This document shows, one piece after another, positions 17,648-26,790 of a stretch of DNA of 64,000 nucleotides. The translations under genes and the position numbers were made by a program. Below the pieces are notes generated by a model. That model was given only the letters and a program-made list of their open reading frames with translations, had not been told where the DNA came from and searched no databases. Location of the stretch: contig OY970235.1 of assembly GCA_963714145.1 (NCBI GenBank), positions 8,370,001 to 8,434,000 of the forward strand, written 5' to 3'. Source of the stretch: JBBWZH01 sp035544115 (lineage in GTDB: Bacteria > Actinomycetota > Actinomycetes > Mycobacteriales > CADCTP01). The first letter of the stretch is position 1; every line of letters starts with the position of its first letter.

Positions 17648-18454
17648 ATGACGACCAGCTATCCCGCCTCCGACCGGACCGCCACGTCCGGAGTGGACCG
17701 ACCACTGCCCGACGGGGCTCCCGGCACGGACTTCGACAGCTTTCCCGCGCTGTTCGACAAGTTCACCTCGGTGTGGGACTCGACCGACCAGTCATTCGCG
17801 CGGTGGCTGGCCGCGCAGCTACCGGCCCGGCCCGGCCAGGTCGGCCAGGCGGTGGATCTGGGCTGCGGCGCCGGTCGGTACTCGCTGCTGCTGGCCGCGC
17901 ACTACGCCCAGGTGTTGGCGGTGGACCTGTCCGGGCCGATGCTGGCGATCGCCGAGGCGACCCGGTCCCGGCCGAACATCACCTACCAGCACGCCGACGT
18001 GCTGGACATCGATCCGGGCCGGCACGGCCGGTTCGACGCGGTCGTGTCGGTCAATACCCTGCACCACGCCGGCCCTCCCGACATCGTGCTGCCCCGGGTC
18101 CGGTCCCTGGTCGCCCCGGGCGGTGTCGCGGTGGTGGTCGACATGATCGACCCCGGCCGGTGGACCGACCCCGGGTTCCACCTCGACCGCGCCTTCACCG
18201 ACGCCCGGGCGGCGTACGAGGCGACCGGCCGTTGCGACGCCGCCACCGACGTCCTGAACCTGCTGCTGCACCCGCACTGGCTACGCATGGCCGCGGCCGA
18301 CACTCCGCTGGCCCGCGACCAGTTCCACCACCACTACAGCCAGGTGTTCCCCGGCGCTCAAATCGTCGACGGTCTGCATCCGCTGATGGGTGCCGCGGTC
18401 TGGCGGAACGCGGAGCCCGGGCCAGGCGGCGGCGTGCACACGCATTGGCAGTGA
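17648..18454 (+). CDS. Class I SAM-dependent methyltransferase, paralogue of 5677-6453
   Basis: This 268-aa protein starts at the ATG at 17648, nine bases after GGAG; the in-frame ATG at 17633 overlaps that site and is less likely. Motif I is VDLGCGAGRYS, followed by VLAVDLSGPML, QHADVLDID, FDAVVSVNTLHHAG and LVAPGGVAVV. It matches the minus-strand methyltransferase at 5677 along its whole length, including WTDPGFHLDRAFTDARAAY. The C-terminal FHHHYSQVFPGAQIVDGLHP block is probably substrate-related. The substrate is unknown. The next small frame and the winged-helix gene follow on the same strand. Confidence 0.88.
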   Translation: MTTSYPASDRTATSGVDRPLPDGAPGTDFDSFPALFDKFTSVWDSTDQSFARWLAAQLPARPGQVGQAVDLGCGAGRYSLLLAAHYAQVLAVDLSGPMLAIAEATRSRPNITYQHADVLDIDPGRHGRFDAVVSVNTLHHAGPPDIVLPRVRSLVAPGGVAVVVDMIDPGRWTDPGFHLDRAFTDARAAYEATGRCDAATDVLNLLLHPHWLRMAAADTPLARDQFHHHYSQVFPGAQIVDGLHPLMGAAVWRNAEPGPGGGVHTHWQ

Positions 18455-18497
18455 CTGACTTCTCGGCCGGCGCCTGATCAACGTCCCCGGTAGCCCG

Positions 18498-18593
18498 ATG
18501 GACCAGGCCATCGTGCACAGCCAGCAGGACGCGAACGACCTGTGGCGCATCCTCTACGGCGCGCCATACCCGGCCGGTCCACCCAAACCCTGA
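18498..18593 (+). CDS. Possible small protein or gene remnant (31 aa)
   Basis: The short frame reads MDQAIVHSQQDANDLWRILYG and ends APYPAGPPKP. The in-frame sequence upstream (RRLINVPGSP) also looks coding before a stop at 18456, so this may be the tail of a lost gene. There is no clear ribosome site. I do not recognise it. Confidence 0.3.
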   Translation: MDQAIVHSQQDANDLWRILYGAPYPAGPPKP

Positions 18594-18765
18594 CCGCCGT
18601 GCGCATGTGATCCCTGGCGCCTCTCCCGAGGATCGATGGCGTGAGGGCTGGGTGGTCACGGCAAGCGTGTTCGCGGCCGACGGATTCACGGCGGCTGGCC
18701 CCCGGCACGGGGACGCGGCCGGCCGGGCCAGATCAAGCGGAAATCGATGGGGAAGGAGTGCGGGA

Positions 18766-20052
18766 TTGGCGGGGCGTGGCTGGTCGCGGGAGCGGGTGGG
18801 GCTACTGCTGGCCGCGGTGGGCAACTCCGAGGCGAAGGCGACGCTGCTGCTGGCGATGGAGCCGGGCCAGGCCTACACCGGCGGGGAGTTACGCGGCCTG
18901 CACGCCGGGCTGCAGCCAGGCGTGGCAGTGGTGCGGTCGGGGTCGTCGAACCAGTTCCAGTACTGCCAGGACTCGTTCGAGCCGGCGGGGCTCGTCCGCG
19001 CGTACGTCGATGAGGATGCGACCCGGTTCGAGCTGACGCCGCGGACCGGCCAGCACGGGCAGGCGGTCGCCGGGCTGGCGCTGGGCCTGTCCGAGCGGCA
19101 TCCCGACATCGGCCTGCGGCGGGTCTTCGGCGGGACACAGTCGATGGCCGCCGACGGCCTGCGCGGCCCGGTCCGCCGGATCGCCATCATGGAACAACTC
19201 CTCGCCGCGCAGACCGTAGAAGCCGACGCGGTCACCGTCACCGACCTGTACCGACGGCTGCCCGGCATCGACCCGAAGCTGGTCGACCGGCACCTGGACG
19301 GCATGCGCCGCGACGGGCTGTTGAACCTCGCCTCCCTCAGCGTCCCCGACCAGTGGGTCGAGTACCGGCTTACCGGCTACACCCCAGCCCGGCTACCGGC
19401 CCCACCCTGGAACCGCCACCTGGTCGGCCCGACCCGCCGCGCGCTGACCCGGCTGGCCGGCAACCAGACCTGGGTCAGCCTGCTCGACCTCGCCGACCAC
19501 GTCCTACCCACCCCGGCCAGCACCCGCCCCACCCGGCGGCAGGCCTCACGGGTCAGCGAACCAGTCCGCGCGATCTGCGACCACCTCGTCGACCACGGCA
19601 TCCTGACCAAGCGTGGAGTCCGGTACAGCGCCATCACCACCACCGAGACCCAAACCGCGCTGATACGCGACGTGCTGCACCTCGTCACCGCCCTGCAGAC
19701 CGGACAGCCCGACGTCCTGGCCGCCGGCCGCAGCCTGGGGCGGACCATCATCGCCGACCCCCACCGCGTCGGCGCGCTACTGGACACCGCGCGCCGCACC
19801 TCCCGCAACGCGAACGCCACCCCACTGACGGTCAAGATCCAGCTCGTCTGCGCCTACCTCGCCGGCAACCCCGGCGCGACCACCACCGAGATCACCACCG
19901 CCCTGGCCGACCACGACCTCAGCCAAGCGACAGTCCTGAACACCCTGGCGGCCATGCGCCGTGCCGACACCGTCACCCAGGGCCACTGCGGCCCGAAGAG
20001 CACCTGGACCCTCACCCGCCCAGCCACAGCCACCATGGACAACCACCGGTGA
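18766..20052 (+). CDS. Hypothetical protein with repeated winged-helix-like segments
   Basis: The start is a TTG at 18766, seven bases after GGAAGGAG; this gives 428 aa. The frame is open back to 18607, but that part lacks a ribosome site and looks non-coding. Helix-turn-helix-like stretches recur: VTVTDLYRRLPGIDPKLVDR then HLDGMRRDGLLNL, and PGATTTEITTALADHDLSQ then TVLNTLAAMRRADTV. This suggests a multi-winged-helix DNA-binding protein. Its GTGA overlap with the next regulator gene implies co-expression. The family is not recognised. Confidence 0.65.
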   Translation: MAGRGWSRERVGLLLAAVGNSEAKATLLLAMEPGQAYTGGELRGLHAGLQPGVAVVRSGSSNQFQYCQDSFEPAGLVRAYVDEDATRFELTPRTGQHGQAVAGLALGLSERHPDIGLRRVFGGTQSMAADGLRGPVRRIAIMEQLLAAQTVEADAVTVTDLYRRLPGIDPKLVDRHLDGMRRDGLLNLASLSVPDQWVEYRLTGYTPARLPAPPWNRHLVGPTRRALTRLAGNQTWVSLLDLADHVLPTPASTRPTRRQASRVSEPVRAICDHLVDHGILTKRGVRYSAITTTETQTALIRDVLHLVTALQTGQPDVLAAGRSLGRTIIADPHRVGALLDTARRTSRNANATPLTVKIQLVCAYLAGNPGATTTEITTALADHDLSQATVLNTLAAMRRADTVTQGHCGPKSTWTLTRPATATMDNHR

Positions 20053-20978
20053 ACCAGCCCTCCGTGCCCGGTCGGCCCCCGGCGCCAATCGGCGCTTGTC
20101 CCCCGACCAGCAGGACAGCAGGCACAGGAAGCTTCAGCCGCGAGCTACGACGGGCCATCCAGGGCAGCGGCCAATCATTGGCCGGCGTTTCCCTGAAGCT
20201 GGCCGCGGACGGTGTCTTCATCAGCCCGGCGAGTCTCAGCGCCTGGCAACGGGGTCGCTACGAACCCGTCCCCGACGCTCGGGTACACGCCCTGGAGCGC
20301 GTCCTGGGCCTGCGCGCTGGCTGGCTGGCGCTCCGCCTGGCCGCGAGCACGCCACCAGGCCCCGGCGCGCCCAACCGCCCGCGCCCGGCCGGAAACGGCC
20401 ATCCCGACCACGACCGGCTGCTGGCCGAGCTCAACCAACTCGCGGCGCCGCGACTCCTGAGCGACTACGTGATCATCGCGATCCACGACGACGTGCACGT
20501 TGACGAGACAGAAATGGTGCTCACCGTCCGGCAGACCGTCCGCGCAGTCCGGTCCGGGGTCGACTCGGCCTGGTTCTTCTACGCCCCCGAAGTCGACGGG
20601 GCCACGATCGCAATGAATAGCGACGCGAACTGCCGGGTCGGTCGACGGGTCCGGCTGGCCGACAGGCGACATGCCGCCGAACTGCTGTTCGACCGCCACC
20701 TGGAACGCGGGGAAGCGCACACGTACAAGTTCCACGTCCTGCAACGCGCCGTCGGCGCAGCCGACCCCGTATACCGCCGCAGAGTCCGGTACCACACCGT
20801 CGAGACGCTGCGGATCACCGTCCGCTTCGCCCGGCCCCCGCGGGCCGCGTGGGTCTGCCGATGGCCGGCCCTCACGGACCCCGTCCACCAGCGACCGAGG
20901 CCAGTCGACCACGCGACCGTCTCACTGGCCCACAACAGCCCCGCCCCGGCCACCTACGGGATCCGCTGGAGCTACTGA
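20049..20978 (+). CDS. XRE-like regulator with uncharacterised C-terminal beta-rich domain
   Basis: The GTG at 20049 overlaps the stop of the preceding gene; the product is 309 aa. A Cro-like HTH lies near residues 38-80 (LAGVSLKLAADGVFISPASL, then SAWQRGRYEPVPDARVHALER). The C-terminal ~190 residues are beta-rich (WFFYAPEVDGATI, ETLRITVRF, YGIRWSY). Part of this domain recurs in front of the peptide deformylase at 51641, where QRLSVRLVF and ARYRLEWNF occupy equivalent places. That suggests a shared sensor or interaction domain. Its ligand is unknown. Confidence 0.7.
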   Translation: MNQPSVPGRPPAPIGACPPTSRTAGTGSFSRELRRAIQGSGQSLAGVSLKLAADGVFISPASLSAWQRGRYEPVPDARVHALERVLGLRAGWLALRLAASTPPGPGAPNRPRPAGNGHPDHDRLLAELNQLAAPRLLSDYVIIAIHDDVHVDETEMVLTVRQTVRAVRSGVDSAWFFYAPEVDGATIAMNSDANCRVGRRVRLADRRHAAELLFDRHLERGEAHTYKFHVLQRAVGAADPVYRRRVRYHTVETLRITVRFARPPRAAWVCRWPALTDPVHQRPRPVDHATVSLAHNSPAPATYGIRWSY

Positions 20979-21315
20979 CAGGCACACCCGTCGACCGTCC
21001 TACCAGAGCCGCCGATCCTCACCCCGACCGACACGTCGGGCATGGCATGCGGCTGTCTTGGCCCTGCCAGCGGCATGGCGATGCCGCAGTCGAAGATCGG
21101 CTTCACGTGCCGCCGCTGCTTTGCGCAGGGCAGTCAGGTCCGTCCGCAGCATCGCGTCGATCGCGACCTTGCACGGCGGCGGCCCTGGCTCTGTCCGGCG
21201 GTCGGCCGGAGATCCGGGGTTGGCTGGTGTCGCCGCGTGCCGCTGGCGCCGACGTAGTGACCGCACTCGCCGGCCGGCCGGGCCGGCGATGCAGCCATTG
21301 CGGAGGGGTCCAGAC
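20979..21315. other. Intergenic region
   Basis: This is 337 bases with no supportable gene. It ends in the GGAGGGG ribosome site of the next lipoprotein. Confidence 0.35.
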
Positions 21316-21927
21316 GTGGCGCGAGTCGGTAGCGCGAGCCGCGAAGAAAGTCGCCTCGCCGGGGCCGGTGGGTGCCGGCGGGCCTCGCGGCAGTTCGGGG
21401 TGGTCGTATTGCTGGCCGGGCTGATCGGTTGCGCCTCGACGGTGCCAGGTTCCACGTCGCCTACCGCATCCCACCGGGCCTCAAGCAAACCGCCAGCCGC
21501 CCGGGATTCCCCTGCGGCTGGCGGTCGGGCGGTCGATCAAAGGCAGGTGCAGTCGGCATACCAGCGGTTCTGGCAGATCGCGCAACATGTTGACCAGCAG
21601 CCGTCCGGCCAGTGGCGACCCCTTCTGGGCATGGTGGCCGCGGAGCCGTTGCTGACGCGGCTCATCGACGGTCTACAGGCACGCATCCGCGCGGGCTACC
21701 GGCAGTATGGCGACGTCACACCCCATGTCCAGGTGATCGAGGTCCACGGCGGCCGCGCATCCGTGCTGGATTGCCAGGACGCCAGCCGGGCCGGCGAGGT
21801 CGACATCGCCACTGGGCTGCCCACCAACCTCGGCCGCGCCCGCACCCCGGTCGCGGCCACTCTCATCCAGGGGAGCGAGGGTCGCTGGCGGGTCAGCGAT
21901 GCCCGCTACCTCGACGAAGAATGCTGA
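21316..21927 (+). CDS. Small secreted lipoprotein
   Basis: This 203-aa product starts at the GTG at 21316, eight bases after GGAGGGG. A basic N-terminus leads to a hydrophobic segment and lipobox (LAGLIGC). A Ser/Pro-rich linker comes next, and a compact C-terminal domain of ~120 residues (VQSAYQRFWQIAQHV, YGDVTPHVQVIEV, VLDCQDASRAGEVD, GRWRVSDARYLDEEC). This arrangement, with a terminal Trp-rich strand, is typical of NTF2-like lipoproteins seen on actinomycete integrative elements. The function is unknown. Confidence 0.72.
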   Translation: MARVGSASREESRLAGAGGCRRASRQFGVVVLLAGLIGCASTVPGSTSPTASHRASSKPPAARDSPAAGGRAVDQRQVQSAYQRFWQIAQHVDQQPSGQWRPLLGMVAAEPLLTRLIDGLQARIRAGYRQYGDVTPHVQVIEVHGGRASVLDCQDASRAGEVDIATGLPTNLGRARTPVAATLIQGSEGRWRVSDARYLDEEC

Positions 21928-21992
21928 CCCAGCCCGACAAGACCGGCGGATACCGCCTGAACGTGCGGCCGCCAGACAGGAGAACCCGTCCC

Positions 21993-22382
21993 GTGTCCCG
22001 TCTGACCGTCACTCGCGACGTCTCCGTGGTCGCTGCGGCCGCCTCCTTGCTCTGGATCGTGCTGAACGAGGTACGGGAGTACGGGACAGGCCTCCCGCCA
22101 CAGGCGGCGACAGGGCCAGCGCGCTCCATCGCTAGCACCGCCGATCGCCCGGTGCTCCCGCCGGCGCCACATGGCTGGCTGCAGCCGACCGGCCGGTGGC
22201 GGCACCAGGACGCTTGTCGACCTGCCCTCGCCGCTGAGGCCAGCGCATACATCCAGGCCCGCGCCATCGACCCGGCCGGCATGGTCGCGCGTAGCTACGA
22301 CGATCAGACTGCTCCTCCCTGGTCAGTCGGGCTACGGCACCGCCTCCAGTTACTTCCATGTCACGGCGGACCGCGATGGTGA
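21993..22382 (+). CDS. Hypothetical protein with one membrane segment, possibly frameshifted at its end
   Basis: The GTG at 21993 follows AGGAGA at a good distance. The first 25 residues include a hydrophobic helix (VSVVAAAASLLWIVLNEV), so it may be membrane-anchored. The middle (ACRPALAAEASAYIQARAI) looks coding. After about 22300 a different frame looks more protein-like (YGTASSYFHVTADRDGDSG), so a frameshift may have replaced the true C-terminus. The protein is not recognised. It sits between a lipoprotein and the element membrane-protein gene. Confidence 0.5.
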   Translation: MSRLTVTRDVSVVAAAASLLWIVLNEVREYGTGLPPQAATGPARSIASTADRPVLPPAPHGWLQPTGRWRHQDACRPALAAEASAYIQARAIDPAGMVARSYDDQTAPPWSVGLRHRLQLLPCHGGPRW

Positions 22383-22498
22383 CAGCGGCATCACCGAGCC
22401 AGCCCAGGCCGGCCACCGGCACCGCGCGGAGGCAGCTCGACGCGGCTGACGACGAACGACGAGCACGACGAGCGGAGCGGTGCATCCATCCAGTGGGC

Positions 22499-22546
22499 TG
22501 CAACTGACAGTTGCAAACCATAGGTCTACACACTATCGTCGCAACT
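22499..22546. promoter_or_regulatory. Palindromic operator candidate upstream of element genes
   Basis: TGCAACTGACAGTTGCA (22499-22515) is a perfect 8-bp inverted repeat around one base. A half site, GCAACT, recurs at 22541-22546. It lies 170 bases before the element membrane-protein gene, in locally AT-richer DNA, as expected for a repressor site on an integrative element. Confidence 0.5.
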
Positions 22547-22685
22547 ATCAGATCAGAACCTTGATGCGCCGAGCGGCGTCGATGCCCTGTTGCACCGCTA
22601 GACCGCCTGCCTGTGGGCAGTCCGGCGCCCAGCCAGCGGCGAGCGGTGTGACCAGGCGATGAGTTCCTTCTGCGGAGGAGAAGCG

Positions 22686-24074
22686 ATGGCCGAGGTCGCG
22701 GTGCTGTCGGCCGAGGTGAAGTGGCCGGGTCTTCCCGCGATGAACGACCCGCCATGGTGGGTGATGGTCGCCATCGCGATGTCGGTCTCGGTGTCGACCG
22801 CGGTTCTGTTCGCGGCGGCTGTTCGTCGCTCGCGACGACCCGGCGATGATGTGCCCGGGCGTGCGGGGGAGACCTGGCTGACGCTGGCATCGGCCGGGAT
22901 CGCGACCGGCGTCGCCGCTACGGGCATGTGGCATGTGTTCGGCGATGCCCTGCAGATGAGCGGGCCAGGCAGGGTGGCGCTGTTCGCGTTCCTGGAGATC
23001 GCCCTGTTCACCGAGGCGATTCGGGCGCGTCGGAGCTTGCGCCAGTTCGGATCTGTGGGTGTGGATGGCGCCGCGGTGTGGGCGCTGGCTGCGCTGTCGG
23101 CGGTGCTGTCGGCCTTGGACTCGCGCAGTGCGGCGGAGGTGGCGCTGCGGCTGTCGGCGCCCCTCGTGGCCGCGTGGCTGTGGGAGCGGGGCCTGGCCGC
23201 CGAGCGCCGGCAAGCGCGGGGCAGCGGCCGGCGGCAGCCGGTGGCGTGGCGGGTCACACCGCAGCGGGTGCTGGTGTGGCTGCGGCTGGCCGAGCCGATC
23301 GAGCGTGAGGTCGGGGAGGTCGACCGCGCGCGGCGGGTCGTGCGGCTTGTGCGGGCGGCATGGCGGTATCACACGCTGAGCGGCCTGGGCGCGCGCCGAT
23401 GGCGGATCCGGTGGGCGGCTGCACGGTTGCGGCGGCAAGCGCTGGCCGCGGGCAGTCACATTCGGCTGGGCTCGGACGAGACGGTCCGCGACCAGGTTCG
23501 CGTACATCTGGCGGCGCTGTACCAGGTGCAGGCCGGCACCGCCCCGACGGCGCTAGACGACCTCGCACCCTGGTCCACACAACACCCCCGGTTGGACGCT
23601 GCCGAGCAGGAGGTCGCTCGGCTGAGCGAGGAACTCGCGGCCGCCCAGACACGGACCGCGGAACTGGAGGCGAGCTGCAGCCGTCTGGATGCCGAGTTGG
23701 CGGCGGTCAAGGAGCAGGCAGAGCGGGATCGGACCGCGAGCCGGCGGACCGACGACGAGCTGCGCGCCCGGCTGGGACGTGCCCATCAGGAACGGGCCGC
23801 CGCCTTGGAACGCCTCGAACAAGCCAAGGAGCGCGCCACAGCCGCCGAGACCCGGGCGAGCACCTCATCGCCAGCCGGCCGGGACGCCGCCACGGATCCG
23901 TTGCTGCCGGTCGCCCGGACCATCGCCGGTGAGTTGGCGACCGCTGGCGCGGAGCTGAGCAAACGCACGCTGACCGACGAGCTGCGCAAGCTGGGCCACT
24001 CATGCGGCTCGGATCGGGCGCTGCGGCTGCTCGCCGCCCTGCGCGGTGGGGACGCACCGGAGGCCGCGGCGTGA
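22686..24074 (+). CDS. Integrative-element membrane protein with coiled coil and C-terminal HTH-like end
   Basis: This 462-aa protein starts at the ATG at 22686 after GGAGGAG. Four hydrophobic helices occupy the first ~165 residues (WWVMVAIAMSVSVSTAVLF, LASAGIATGVAATGMW, ALFAFLEIALF, AAVWALAALSAVLSAL). A basic region follows, then a long coiled coil at about 300-400 (EQEVARLSEELAAAQ, ELEASCSRLDAELAAV), and finally a short helical segment (SKRTLTDELRKLGHSCGSDR). Proteins of this layout regularly sit before excisionase and integrase genes in actinomycete integrative elements and resemble DUF2637/Spd-type transfer proteins. The role in conjugation is inferred from context. Confidence 0.75.
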   Translation: MAEVAVLSAEVKWPGLPAMNDPPWWVMVAIAMSVSVSTAVLFAAAVRRSRRPGDDVPGRAGETWLTLASAGIATGVAATGMWHVFGDALQMSGPGRVALFAFLEIALFTEAIRARRSLRQFGSVGVDGAAVWALAALSAVLSALDSRSAAEVALRLSAPLVAAWLWERGLAAERRQARGSGRRQPVAWRVTPQRVLVWLRLAEPIEREVGEVDRARRVVRLVRAAWRYHTLSGLGARRWRIRWAAARLRRQALAAGSHIRLGSDETVRDQVRVHLAALYQVQAGTAPTALDDLAPWSTQHPRLDAAEQEVARLSEELAAAQTRTAELEASCSRLDAELAAVKEQAERDRTASRRTDDELRARLGRAHQERAAALERLEQAKERATAAETRASTSSPAGRDAATDPLLPVARTIAGELATAGAELSKRTLTDELRKLGHSCGSDRALRLLAALRGGDAPEAAA

Positions 24075-24215
24075 CCACGGCAGCCCTGCTCGACATGCCG
24101 CCGCTGGCCGGGCGTCTCCACACCGGCCCAGCAGGCGCCGACGGTGTCGCGACAGCGCCGGCGCCGGCACGTAGTGACCGCCGGCGGCCAACCGTCGACC
24201 CGCCGCCAAGGCATG

Positions 24216-24228
24216 GTCCACAACGGAC
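24216..24228 (+). promoter_or_regulatory. Leader motif before excisionase, repeated at 49691
   Basis: GTCCACAACGGAC lies 23 bases before the excisionase start, followed by GGACAGAGAGGAAACC. The same 13-mer with similar flanks occurs at 49691-49703, so this is a conserved leader of the element family. Confidence 0.45.
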
Positions 24229-24250
24229 GGACAGAGAGGAAACCCGCGCC

Positions 24251-24466
24251 GTGAGCGTCAAAATGACCACCTCGGCCGGCCCACGCGACGAGCTGCTCAC
24301 CGTCCTGCAGTTCTGCGAAGAGCTCGGCGTGGAGAAGTCGACCTACTACCGGTGGCGTCAGCTCGGCCGCGGCCCCCGGACGTTCAAGCTGCCCAATGGC
24401 CAGGTCCGGATCCGCCGCAGCGCGCTGGAAACCTGGCTCGAGGAGCTGGAGGGCGTCGCCCGGTGA
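24251..24466 (+). CDS. xis: AlpA/excisionase-like HTH protein
   Basis: This 71-aa protein starts at the GTG at 24251 behind GAGAGGA; the ATG at 24263 is possible. It has the MerR/AlpA winged-helix pattern: LLTVLQFCEELGVEKSTYYR, then WRQ, GRGPRTFKLPNGQVRIRRS and ALETWLEEL. Such proteins direct integrase towards excision and control element genes. Its TGA overlaps the GTG of the integrase gene, the standard xis-int arrangement. A decayed homologue at 57772 has lost the conserved Trp codon. Confidence 0.88.
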   Translation: MSVKMTTSAGPRDELLTVLQFCEELGVEKSTYYRWRQLGRGPRTFKLPNGQVRIRRSALETWLEELEGVAR

Positions 24467-26016
24467 GGACCTACAGCGTCCGGATCTCCAACCTCGGCGT
24501 CAACAGCGCCGGCAACGCCGAAGTCCGCTGGCGGACCGACAAGCGCCCACACTCCCGCTCGTTCAAGTCCAAGCCACTCGCGGACTCCTTCCGGGCCGAA
24601 CTGCTCACCGCCGTCCGCGCCGGCGAGGCGTTCGACGTCGCCAGCGGCCTACCCGACAGCATGCTGCGCAAGCAGCGGACCGGGCCGAGCTGGTTCGAGC
24701 ACGCCGTGGCCTACGTCGACCGCAAGTGGCGCCGGCTCGCACCGAACTCCCGCACATCCATCGCGGACGCACTAGCCACCATCACCCCCGCGCTGGTCGG
24801 GCCTACCCGAGGAGCGCCGCCAAAGCACCTTCGAGACGCGTTGTACCGATGGGCTTTCAACCCCAGCAGACCGGCCGACGACCGGCCCCCCGAGGTCCGT
24901 GCCGCGCTGGAGTGGATCAGCAAGGCCTCGCTGCCGCTGGCCGCTCTCGGTGAGGACGGCGACATCGTCACCCGCGCTCTGGACGCCCTCGCGGTCAAGA
25001 TGAACGGCCAGCCCGCCGCAGCCAACACCGTGAGACGTAAGCGCGCCGTCCTGTACAACGTGCTGCGCTACGCCGTCGAGCGCAAGCACCTGACAGCCAA
25101 CCCGATGGACCAGGTGCAGTGGACGCTGCCCAGAACCGTCGAGGAGGTCGACCGCCGAGTCGTCGCCAACCCTGCCCAAGTACGCCGCCTGCTGGCCGCC
25201 GTCGAAGCCTACGGAACAGACCCCGACCAGCCGAACCAGAGACGAGGCCGCCGCGGGATCGGCCCGCTGCGGCAGCGCGGCCGCCACCTCAAGGCGTTCT
25301 TCGGCCTCCTGTACTTCGGCGCCCTGCGGCCAGCCGAAGCGGTCGCCCTGACCAAGGACGACTGCACCCTGCCCAAGCCAGCCCTGCTCTGCCGCGCCTG
25401 CCGGACCACCAGCCCAGCACCCGACGGCCCGGACACGCAACACCGCAGGCGGCACACCAGCTGCCCGGCCTGCGCCAGCACCGACACCATCATCCAGCAG
25501 CCCTGGGGCCAACTGATCCTCGCCAGGTCGATGCCCCGAGTCGGCAAGACCTGGACCAACAGTGGCCGGCCGCACGAGCGACGCGAACTCAAGCACCGGG
25601 CCAAGCAAGCCGTCCGCGACGTGCCGATCCCACCAGAGCTCGTCAGCCTGCTACGCGCGCACATCGACGAATTCGGCGTGGCCGACGACGGCCGGCTCTT
25701 CCGGTCATCCCGCGGTGGCTTCGTGCAGGAGAGCGAGTACGGCGAACTGTGGGCCGCCGCCCGCGCCGCGGCACTCACCACCCAGCAGGCCGGATCCCCG
25801 CTCGCCGGCCGCCCCTACGATCTCCGCCACGCCGGCATCAGCCTCTGGCTCCGCTCCCGGGTCGACGTAACCGAAGTCGCCCGCCGCGCTGGACACACCG
25901 TCGACGTCCTCCTGCGCGTCTACGCCGGCATCCTGCACGGAATCGAGACCGAAGCAAACCAGCGCATCGAAGACGCCCTCACCGACCAAGAGAACCCCGA
26001 GAACGACGAGGAATAG
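24463..26016 (+). CDS. int: Tyrosine recombinase (integrase) with zinc-ribbon-like insert
   Basis: This 517-aa integrase is coupled to the excisionase by a GTGA overlap. Catalytic residues are R289 (GALRPAEAV), the second Arg at R455 in PYDLRHAG (Tyr replaces the usual first His), H478 (AGHTVD) and the nucleophile Y487 (RVYAGIL). The N-terminal half carries AP2-like and SAM-like core-binding regions. Between R289 and R455 lies an insert with two CxxC pairs (C310/C313 and C334/C337) in a basic context, suggesting a zinc ribbon. All catalytic residues are present, so it may be functional. A truncated relative lies at 58083. Confidence 0.92.
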   Translation: MRTYSVRISNLGVNSAGNAEVRWRTDKRPHSRSFKSKPLADSFRAELLTAVRAGEAFDVASGLPDSMLRKQRTGPSWFEHAVAYVDRKWRRLAPNSRTSIADALATITPALVGPTRGAPPKHLRDALYRWAFNPSRPADDRPPEVRAALEWISKASLPLAALGEDGDIVTRALDALAVKMNGQPAAANTVRRKRAVLYNVLRYAVERKHLTANPMDQVQWTLPRTVEEVDRRVVANPAQVRRLLAAVEAYGTDPDQPNQRRGRRGIGPLRQRGRHLKAFFGLLYFGALRPAEAVALTKDDCTLPKPALLCRACRTTSPAPDGPDTQHRRRHTSCPACASTDTIIQQPWGQLILARSMPRVGKTWTNSGRPHERRELKHRAKQAVRDVPIPPELVSLLRAHIDEFGVADDGRLFRSSRGGFVQESEYGELWAAARAAALTTQQAGSPLAGRPYDLRHAGISLWLRSRVDVTEVARRAGHTVDVLLRVYAGILHGIETEANQRIEDALTDQENPENDEE

Positions 26017-26790
26017 GGCTACAAGCCGGCCTGCCGAACCAGGAAGATGCAGCGGTCGATCACGCAAGGACCGGTGGGCCGGATGATGACCAGCCGCCGC
26101 CGGAGCGCCGGTCCGGCGATGGACTCCGCGACATCCCGAGGCAACCGGCCACCAGCGCCCGACCGGTGTCCACCTTCCAGTGAGGTGTGTGGCCGTCACA
26201 CGCAGCGTGTACGTTTTGTGCGACAGCCGGAGGCTCCCCCCGTGGCCTCCGGCTGTCCACATGCTTCGGGTTGCCGGCCTGGCTCTCACGGCCGCACTTG
26301 GCCCCATTTCGTGTCGACAAGGATTGACCCAACCTGGACCCACCCCGCCGTCCGTCGTGCATAGGGTCCCGATTACACACGGTGACACGAGCCACGGCTC
26401 CGGGCGTGTCCCCGCTGGTTCTTGACACGGTGTCGTCCATGCGACTCTAGCCGAGAGTCGTACTGGGATCCCGGCGCTTTCGATCAGACTGGACTGGCGG
26501 CGGGGCGATGACCGAGCCCGTAACCAACTCGACCGCCACCCCAACTACATCCTCGCCGCCTACATGGCCTCCGGCACCTAATCCACCGGCAGTCTCCAAC
26601 ATCCGGTCATCACACGACCGTGCCGATGAGCAGCTGTCGGATCCATGCGTCCACGTTCGATCTGTCGGACTATCAGGCCCGAGACGGTGCACCACCACCG
26701 AGAGGTCATACTAGGGGGTATACAACGGATTGGCCGATTCAACACTGCAACTGATCGACGATGATCACCTTGTTCTCTACCCTGCCATAC
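26017..26790. other. Gap between integrase and EACC1 gene
   Basis: These 774 bases lack a supportable gene. They hold a strong hairpin (26222-26257). An attachment site is expected close to an integrase, but I see no tRNA-like sequence here. Confidence 0.4.
26222..26257. terminator. Strong stem-loop downstream of integrase
   Basis: GACAGCCGGAGGC and GCCTCCGGCTGTC form a perfect 13-bp stem with a 10-base loop. There is no U-run on either side. It is probably a factor-independent terminator or part of the element end. Confidence 0.6.
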
